A stretch of 64,000 nt of DNA, taken from positions 179,312 to 243,311 of the forward strand of contig NZ_BSOA01000012.1 in the NCBI RefSeq assembly GCF_030160275.1, in the 5' to 3' direction. Below the pieces are notes generated by a model, which was given only the letters and a program-made list of their open reading frames with translations, was not told where the DNA came from and ran no database searches. Position 1 is the stretch's first letter; the number at the start of each line of letters is the position of its first letter. Shown piece after piece: positions 58,192 through 64,000 of the stretch. A program made the translations under genes and the position numbers. Origin of the DNA: Dyella flagellata. Lineage in GTDB: Bacteria > Pseudomonadota > Gammaproteobacteria > Xanthomonadales > Rhodanobacteraceae.

Positions 58192-59895
58192 TCACGCATA
58201 AACCTGTTCGCATGCATGGACGGTGGTGATGAAATCAGCGCCGATGGTCAGGCACTGATCGGCGATCGCCGCCACGCTGCTGCGATGCGAAACCACCAGC
58301 AAAATCGTGCGCGGCAGGCGGCGCTTCAACGCCGACAACACGGCGACTTCGGCAGCAACGTCCAGCGCGCTGGTGGCCTCGTCCAACAAAGCAAGCAGGG
58401 GCTGCCGCAGAATGACCTGGGCCAGCAACAACCGTTGCAGCTCGCCACCCGAAAGCCGGCTGGATGAACTGCTCAAGGCCGTATCCAGCCCGTGCTGCGA
58501 ATCGGCCAGGCGCTGGTCAAGGCCCACATCGGCCAGCGCACGCTGCAGGCTTTCCTCGTCCGCATCCGGCGCGGCCCATAGCAGGCATTCGCGTACCGAA
58601 TGCTGCCAAGGCCGCACGCTTTGACTGATGTAGGCGCCATGGCGCACCAGTTCGCAATAGTCGTCAAATCCGAGGCGACGTTGACCTATCCGCGCGCTGA
58701 AGACACCTGGTGGCATCATGCCCGCCAGCACATCGACCAGGCTGGTTTTGCCGATGCCGGAGTTGCCGCAAATCAGCGTCAGTGTGCCTGCCCTCAATGA
58801 GAGGTCTCGAATGCCTAGGGCAACCAACGGCGCTGCCAGCTGCACGTGTTCGATATGCAAGCTGCCGTTGACCTGGACTCCGTGCAACGCCACCTTTTGT
58901 GGTCGCGCCGGATCGAGGCGCATATAGCGTTGCCACAATTGGAAAGCCGGCACCGCCGAATGCAGCTGCTGCAGGCTTTGTCGCGTCGATACCAGATAAG
59001 GCAACAAACGCCCCAGCAGCAGACCTACGGCGATCAGCGAGGCCTGGTCGACGCCGTGCAGGCGATCGGCAAGCACGAACATGGCGGCGACACCGGCGGC
59101 CGCCAGCAGTTCCAGCGTCAATCTTCCGGTAGCAATGAGGTCCAGCTGGTGGCGATAGCCTTTGCTCAATTTCGCCGAAATCTCACCGTAGCTCGCCTTT
59201 TCAGCATCTTCCCGTTCAAACGAACGGACGTGGCGCAAACGCCGCGGAAAATCTTCGCTGTGCCAGAACAAGCCGGTCAGGTCGAGCACATACTGGCGAC
59301 TGATTTTGGCCTGCTCGCGGCCATTGATGCGCGATGCCGCCAAGGCAAGCACGCCGAGCAACGGCGCCCCCAATGCCAAGGGCGGCGAGATCCATAGCGC
59401 CAGGCCCAGACTGACGACCGCGGTGATACCGGCCACCAGCAGTTGCAGGAGCGCGCTGAATCCCTGGGTGACGATTTCGATGTTGTAGGTGAGTACCTGG
59501 GCAATTTCCGCAGAACTGGCATCGGCCAGGGATGGCAGCGACGCGTCGATCAGGCGCGCATGCACGGCGCCACGCAAATTCATGCCGTAGCGGCTGGCCA
59601 GGTGGGCAGCCAGGCGCGCGGCTTGCCAGCGCAGGAATGCAAAGACCGCAGTGATGGCCGCGAACAGGATGGCATGGCTTTCGATGCCCCCGTGCAGGTC
59701 GATCGCTTTGCCGCCAAGCACCAGCGGGTGATGGGGCTGGACCAGGGGTATGAGCAAGACCGCAGCTGCGCTGCCGGCCAGCGCACAGGCCAGGGACAAC
59801 AGCACATAGGCCATCGTTTCGGCCCGATCGATACCTTTGAGCGTAGCGAAAAATGGGCTCAGTGGCAGCCGAGTTCGCTGTCCGGGCTGACTCAT
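58192..59895 (-). CDS. ABC exporter with fused membrane and ATPase domains
   Basis: 567 residues from the ATG at 59895, which has a very strong GGGGAGG. Six TM helices lie in about 20-310. The nucleotide-binding domain has LICGNSGIGKTSLVDVL (Walker A), SGGELQRLLLAQV (signature LSGGE), LLALLDEATSALD (Walker B) and LVVSHRS (H-loop). It resembles CydCD/McjD-type exporters for small molecules or peptides. The HprK-like gene lies 70 bases upstream in the same direction, so the two are an operon, divergent from the radical SAM and nucleotidyltransferase genes. Confidence 0.9.
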   Translation of the reverse strand: MSQPGQRTRLPLSPFFATLKGIDRAETMAYVLLSLACALAGSAAAVLLIPLVQPHHPLVLGGKAIDLHGGIESHAILFAAITAVFAFLRWQAARLAAHLASRYGMNLRGAVHARLIDASLPSLADASSAEIAQVLTYNIEIVTQGFSALLQLLVAGITAVVSLGLALWISPPLALGAPLLGVLALAASRINGREQAKISRQYVLDLTGLFWHSEDFPRRLRHVRSFEREDAEKASYGEISAKLSKGYRHQLDLIATGRLTLELLAAAGVAAMFVLADRLHGVDQASLIAVGLLLGRLLPYLVSTRQSLQQLHSAVPAFQLWQRYMRLDPARPQKVALHGVQVNGSLHIEHVQLAAPLVALGIRDLSLRAGTLTLICGNSGIGKTSLVDVLAGMMPPGVFSARIGQRRLGFDDYCELVRHGAYISQSVRPWQHSVRECLLWAAPDADEESLQRALADVGLDQRLADSQHGLDTALSSSSSRLSGGELQRLLLAQVILRQPLLALLDEATSALDVAAEVAVLSALKRRLPRTILLVVSHRSSVAAIADQCLTIGADFITTVHACEQVYA

Positions 59896-59965
59896 GGCCT
59901 CCCCTGCTTCATTTCCCGCCGCATGCGGGGAAATGGACCAGGCCACGGCAGGACGTCAAACATCA

Positions 59966-61003
59966 TCAGCATGCTTCCGGTCGGTCGAGCAACGCATGCA
60001 GTGTCTCAACCGCCGCTCGCGGATGCGCACCGCGCCGCAATTCATGCATTTGGGTCTGCACCAGCTTTTGCTGAAAGGGCAACCAGCCGGCTTGTTCCGA
60101 CGCATACGGCTGATTCGCGCGCAAGCGCGCGACAAACTCTTCCTTCGGTATGGGCCGCAATAAGGCACTGGGATCATCCGCCAGCTCGGCCGATGCAAAT
60201 ACCGCACCCACCAGCTTCAACGGTGCTGCGGCGAGGCGCCCACCACCCCTGCGCAGATCCGCTTCGAACTTGGCCACTCCGCTACGCCGCCGAATGACTG
60301 CGGAGCCACCGATCCACCGTCGCGCCGGTTCGCTGTCGAGTAGCGACAAGCCATCGGCTTTCACGTGCACGTAATTGGCAATGCCAGTTGCCAGCAAGCT
60401 TTCCGGCTGCACGAACACGGCATCCTCGGCAAGAAAATCCAGCCCCTGTAGCAAGCCATGCAAAGCGAGAGTCGACTTTCCCGCGCCGCTGTCGCCCAAC
60501 AAGAGAATGCCGCGCCCTTCCCTGCCGACACAGGCGCCATGCAAAGGCACCAGTCCCAGGCAGCGGGTCGCCAGCACATAGACGGCGAACTCGATCAGTT
60601 CGTAGCGCAGGTGGTAGGGAAACTCGAGCATGTCCTGCGAAACCACGATCAGCGCCTGCCGCTGTGCTGGCGATATCACTACGTAGTTGGCCGCATTGAT
60701 CACGCCCAGCAGCAGCCCCAACCCCGATTGCATCTGTACCGGCGGCGGTTCGGCCGCATTCGGCAAGTGCCGCTCCGGCACCAGCCGCAGTTCAATCCGC
60801 AGTTCGGGAACGCTGCCGGGCAACCGGTGCGAAGGCAGTTCGCCAAACGCGGCGACGACCAGGTCAAGCAAGGCCTGGCTATCGCTCTCGAAGCGGAAGC
60901 GCCCGCCCAGCAACTGCTGGTGCACGGACAGGTGCCGCGGGTAACGCTCGCTGAAGGGGTCGGCGCAAAGGTCGCGTGCGACGGGCTGGAGAGTGGAGGC
61001 CAT
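59966..61003 (-). CDS. HprK-like kinase
   Basis: 345 residues from the ATG at 61003; an in-frame ATG at 61027 is possible. The N-terminal 150 residues have no recognised domain. The C-terminal half has the HPr-kinase-type core: VPLHGACVGREGRG then GDSGAGKS (170-177, Walker A), LLQGLDFLAEDAVFV, and downstream acidic and basic blocks. Homologs lacking HPr partners occur in peptide and polysaccharide clusters, where they phosphorylate precursors or sugars. It is paired with the ABC exporter and divergent from the radical SAM gene. Confidence 0.82.
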   Translation of the reverse strand: MASTLQPVARDLCADPFSERYPRHLSVHQQLLGGRFRFESDSQALLDLVVAAFGELPSHRLPGSVPELRIELRLVPERHLPNAAEPPPVQMQSGLGLLLGVINAANYVVISPAQRQALIVVSQDMLEFPYHLRYELIEFAVYVLATRCLGLVPLHGACVGREGRGILLLGDSGAGKSTLALHGLLQGLDFLAEDAVFVQPESLLATGIANYVHVKADGLSLLDSEPARRWIGGSAVIRRRSGVAKFEADLRRGGGRLAAAPLKLVGAVFASAELADDPSALLRPIPKEEFVARLRANQPYASEQAGWLPFQQKLVQTQMHELRRGAHPRAAVETLHALLDRPEAC

Positions 61004-61173
61004 GCGGATCGGACGGAACCATTGCATTCAATGCGGTCCGGCGTGAGTGCGCCTTGCTCGGCAAAAGGTTGCCTGGGAAACGGCGCAACCGAATACCCGT
61101 CATGGCGCACTCACGGTCACGCAGCATTGCAGGCTGCGGCGTTCCCCCACGGCTAGAACAAGGCGCCAAAGCG

Positions 61174-62664
61174 ATGCTAAAGATTCAGGTCGGCCACTCC
61201 TATTTCCTGCGGTACGACCGGAAACAATGGGAACGTGGCAAGCCCTATCCCCCGCTTGCGACGATCCAGATTGCCGCCTTGCTGCGGCAGATGGGGCATG
61301 CGATCAGCCTGTTCGATGCCATGCTGGCCGAGGGCGCGGAAGATTACACCGCCTCATTGCAGGCCGCGGCACCCGACGTGGTGGTCTTCTACGAAGACAA
61401 TTTCAACTTCCTCACCAAGATGTGCCTGGGTGTGATGCGCGACGCGGCCTGCCGCATGATCGGCGAGGCGCGGGCACGCGGCGTGCGCATCATCGTCGCC
61501 GGCTCCGACGCGTCCGACCAGCCGGAAGCATTCCTTGCCGCCGGCGCACACGCGGTACTGATCGGCGAAGGCATTGCCGCCCTGATCGAATTGATCGGCC
61601 GCCTGGAGTGCAATCGCGACATCGACCATGCGAGCTGGATAGCCGGTATCCCCGGCATAGCCACCCAAGTCACCGAAAAGACGCAGATGACGCGCATCGG
61701 CGCGGTGCCGCCGGATCCGCGACTCACGCTGCGTCCAGCCTGGGATCTGCTCGACATCGAGCGCTATCGCGCCATGTGGCAGGAACGGCATGGCTACTTC
61801 AGCCTCAACATGGCCGCATCGCGAGGCTGCCCCTTCCGTTGCAACTGGTGCGCCAAGCCGATCTGGGGCAACCACTACAACCAGCGCAGCGCGCGGGACA
61901 TGGCGGCGGAGATGACGTATCTGAAGCAGACCTTCCAGCCCGACCATATCTGGATGGCCGACGACATCTTCGGCTTCCACGTCGACTGGGTCACCGAGTT
62001 CGCCGAGCACTTGGAAAGCTCCCACGGTTCGGTGCCCTTCACCATCCAGACGCGCGCCGACTTGATCAGCGAACGCATGGCCGATGCACTCAAGCAGGCA
62101 GGCTGCGCCGAAACATGGATCGGCGCCGAAAGCGGCAGCCAGCGCGTGCTCGATGCGATGAACAAAGGCACGCAGGTGCCGGAACTGATCGCCGCACGCG
62201 AACGCCTGGGAAGCCGCGGCATACGCGTCGGCTTTTTCATCCAGCTGGGCTACCAGGGCGAGCAATTGAACGATCTCATCGCCACCCGCGAACTGGTAAC
62301 GCAGGCCGCACCGGACGATATCGGCGTGAGCGTTTCCTATCCGTTGCCCGGCACCAAGTTCTATGAGCAGGTGAAGGCGCAACTCGGCAGGAAAACCCAT
62401 TGGGATGACAGCGACGATCTGGCGATGATGTTTCGCGGCGCCTACGACTCGGAGTTCTATCGCCTCGTCCGCGACCTGTTGCATGAGCAGGTCACGCTGC
62501 GGCAGGCGCAGCCTGAGGAAACCGCAGAGCATTACAGCCAGGCCTGCGCCGCCCTGGATACCCGGTGGAGTGCGCTGATCGCCAGCGAATCGATCCACCG
62601 CACCGAACACGCCACCTCACCCCTTGCCACCACCCGCCATGCTGCCGCCGCTCAAAACTGTTAA
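61174..62664 (+). CDS. B12-binding radical SAM enzyme
   Basis: 496 residues from the ATG at 61174 (AAGG 14 bases upstream; the frame opens earlier). The cobalamin-binding-like N-terminal domain covers about 1-150 (ALLRQMGHAISLFDAMLAEG, PDVVVFYED, VRIIVAGSDASD, HAVLIGEG). The radical SAM domain has the cluster motif C219, C223, C226 (SRGCPFRCNWCAK), HIWMADDIFGF and WIGAESGSQRVLDAMNKG. The C-terminal part is helical. Typical of class B methyltransferases and of tailoring enzymes in natural-product clusters. The His of the B12-binding DxHxxG is not evident, so cobalamin is bound base-off, or not at all. Confidence 0.9.
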   Translation: MLKIQVGHSYFLRYDRKQWERGKPYPPLATIQIAALLRQMGHAISLFDAMLAEGAEDYTASLQAAAPDVVVFYEDNFNFLTKMCLGVMRDAACRMIGEARARGVRIIVAGSDASDQPEAFLAAGAHAVLIGEGIAALIELIGRLECNRDIDHASWIAGIPGIATQVTEKTQMTRIGAVPPDPRLTLRPAWDLLDIERYRAMWQERHGYFSLNMAASRGCPFRCNWCAKPIWGNHYNQRSARDMAAEMTYLKQTFQPDHIWMADDIFGFHVDWVTEFAEHLESSHGSVPFTIQTRADLISERMADALKQAGCAETWIGAESGSQRVLDAMNKGTQVPELIAARERLGSRGIRVGFFIQLGYQGEQLNDLIATRELVTQAAPDDIGVSVSYPLPGTKFYEQVKAQLGRKTHWDDSDDLAMMFRGAYDSEFYRLVRDLLHEQVTLRQAQPEETAEHYSQACAALDTRWSALIASESIHRTEHATSPLATTRHAAAAQNC

Positions 62665-63847
62665 AGACGGCCTGCGCCGTACCACCGAAACGCTCGCCGC
62701 GGAGTTGGCGCGTCCCGGCAGCGATGCGCCCGAGTGGAACGAACTGGAATGGCGCCTGGCTTCGGCTGCCGCGGCTGCGCACGGCATATCGCCCTTGCTA
62801 AGCCGCTTGTCGCCTTGGCAAAACCTGGCGTGGCGGCGGTTTCTGGAAGATCAGTACCAGCACGTCGAGCAACGTCATCAGCGCATCACCGCTTTGCTCG
62901 GTCGTATCGATGCGCAGGCCCGCTCCGCCGGCATTGCGATGGTCGCCTTGAAAGGCTCCGCCCTGCATGCCATTGGACTGTACGCGCCGGGCGAACGCCC
63001 GATGGCCGACATCGATCTGCTGGTGCGCGAGGAAGATCTGCAGCGAACCGGCGAGCTGCTGCAATCGCTGGCTTATGTGGAATCCTTCACGCAGTGGAAG
63101 CATCGATCGTTCAAGCCCGCCGTCGGCGAACCGATAATGGGACTGGGCGAGCACCGCGATACGCCGATCAATATCGAGCTGCATACGCGAATTCAGGAGC
63201 GGCTGCCGATTTCCACCGTCGACATCACCAGCCGCATCTATCCGCGCCAGCCGCAGCCGGGCTTGAATCCCTACCCTTCCACCGGCGCCTTGATGAGCCA
63301 CTTGCTGCTGCACGTCGCCGGCAATATCTGCGGGCGCAGCCTGCGCATGATGCATCTGAATGACATCTCGCTGTTGGCCACGCGCATGAGCATCGGTGAT
63401 TGGGATGCGCTGTGGGATGGGCAAGTGCCCGCGTGGTGGGCATTGCCGCCACTGCACATGGTGGCACGCTATTACGCCAACGCCGTTCCTCGCGCCGTGC
63501 TCGATCGCCTGGAGCCGGCGTGTCCCCCCGTGTTGCGCAACTTGTCGCGACATCAGACGCTGACCCAGCTTTCCTGCTCAGCGCTATGGCTTAGCCCGCT
63601 GCCCGGCATCGAATGGTCGCGTTCGCTGGGAGAAGCCGGTCGCTGCCTATTGAATCGCATCAGGCCCACCGAAGAAGCCCGCCAGGAACGTGTCGACATG
63701 CTGCGTACGCAGCTTTGGCTGCAAGGGCAGCCATGGGTCCGGCTGAAACAGGGGCGACGGATACTGACCTGGCTGACCCGGCCGGTGCCGCGGATGGATA
63801 CGCTGTACGTAGTACGGGCAGCGTTGGACGAGTTCGCTTCCGTGTAG
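62639..63847 (+). CDS. Nucleotidyltransferase-fold protein (NTP_transf_5-like)
   Basis: 402 residues from the ATG at 62639, overlapping the radical SAM stop by 26 bases. The nucleotidyltransferase core is visible: KGSALH at 105-110 and MADIDLLV with the DxD pair at 124-126 for metal. The rest is helical with HLNDISLLATRM typical of the uncharacterised family often found beside HprK-like kinases in lasso-peptide and exosortase clusters. It is probably co-translated with the radical SAM enzyme, giving a two-gene operon ending at an intergenic palindrome. Confidence 0.85.
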   Translation: MLPPLKTVKDGLRRTTETLAAELARPGSDAPEWNELEWRLASAAAAAHGISPLLSRLSPWQNLAWRRFLEDQYQHVEQRHQRITALLGRIDAQARSAGIAMVALKGSALHAIGLYAPGERPMADIDLLVREEDLQRTGELLQSLAYVESFTQWKHRSFKPAVGEPIMGLGEHRDTPINIELHTRIQERLPISTVDITSRIYPRQPQPGLNPYPSTGALMSHLLLHVAGNICGRSLRMMHLNDISLLATRMSIGDWDALWDGQVPAWWALPPLHMVARYYANAVPRAVLDRLEPACPPVLRNLSRHQTLTQLSCSALWLSPLPGIEWSRSLGEAGRCLLNRIRPTEEARQERVDMLRTQLWLQGQPWVRLKQGRRILTWLTRPVPRMDTLYVVRAALDEFASV

Positions 63848-63912
63848 GCTGGGATGACAATCCCAGCATCGGGATGTCGTGTGGAAAGCTGGGATTGGCA
63901 TCCCAGCCTACG
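63844..63912. repeat. Palindromic intergenic repeat, GTAGGCTGGGAT family
   Basis: Arms GTAGGCTGGGATGACAATCC and GGGATTGGCATCCCAGCCTA. It begins at the stop codon of the nucleotidyltransferase. After it, to the window edge, no gene is visible; CTAGGGATGCTCTGATC at 63942-63958 resembles a segment near 16798 (CTAGGGCGCCTCTGATCG). Confidence 0.85.
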
Positions 63913-64000
63913 CGCGCTGCCTGAAGCAGTCTCTCTACCTAGGGATGCTCTGATCTATTCCACGTACCCGTCACCGCACTGTATGCGCGCCTCGCAGCGA

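Noticed and set aside
63942..63990. Start of an insertion sequence at the right edge
   Set aside because: CTCTGATC similarity with 16798-16815 is too short, and no transposase is visible before the window ends.

Overview
The window is GC-rich chromosomal DNA from a gammaproteobacterium, most likely Xanthomonadales, family Rhodanobacteraceae (Dyella, Luteibacter or Frateuria-like). This placement is an inference. It rests on a type III secretion SctU gene, an NsrR/Hmp pair with a near-canonical NsrR operator, an Aae-type efflux operon, many cyclic-di-GMP genes, and several families of intergenic palindromes scattered between genes. No tRNA, rRNA or CRISPR array was seen.

Layout. 0-3.4 kb: edge of a type III secretion locus (sctU, two unrecognised proteins, a GNAT acetyltransferase). 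3.5-8.3 kb: a run of small minus-strand orphan genes (lipoproteins, zinc-ribbon and membrane proteins, an immunity-like protein), several followed by a short GCTTC/GAAGC hairpin. 8.4-10.3 kb: a retron-like locus. In transcription order it holds a promoter with two palindromic operators, a candidate msr-msd RNA closed by a 10-bp inverted repeat, a 47-residue Trp-rich ORF with a strong Shine-Dalgarno, an XRE regulator and a reverse transcriptase with retron-type motifs. 10.3-15.4 kb: other accessory genes (HEPN-like protein, XRE regulator, HPt protein, RcsB-like regulator, a DUF3800 gene) plus duplicated gene fragments marking rearrangement. 15.4-16.8 kb: two orphan genes, one preceded by a motif shared with the type III genes.

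16.9-20 kb: a GAF-GGDEF cyclase, nsrR and hmp. 20-24.5 kb: a large autotransporter with a beta-propeller passenger. 25-36 kb: a signalling block with a cupredoxin/GGDEF-EAL/barrel operon, a MASE1-PAS-GGDEF-EAL protein, an MHYT histidine kinase and a receiver/HD-GYP-like protein. 36-43 kb: metabolic and housekeeping genes. 43.4-46.4 kb: a kynurenine-3-monooxygenase-like gene translationally coupled to an asparagine-synthase-like ligase. 46-50 kb: PQQ-type dehydrogenase, acyltransferase and an exported orphan. 49.9-55.5 kb: a four-gene efflux operon (FUSC, DUF1656, HlyD, NodT-type outer-membrane factor) divergent from a LysR regulator.

55.8-64 kb: LMW-phosphatase-like protein, zinc-ribbon membrane protein, exported peroxiredoxin, then a divergent four-gene set: ABC exporter and HprK-like kinase on one side, B12-binding radical SAM enzyme and nucleotidyltransferase on the other. 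The last set looks like peptide or natural-product tailoring without a visible precursor. The retron locus and this last cluster deserve attention first.
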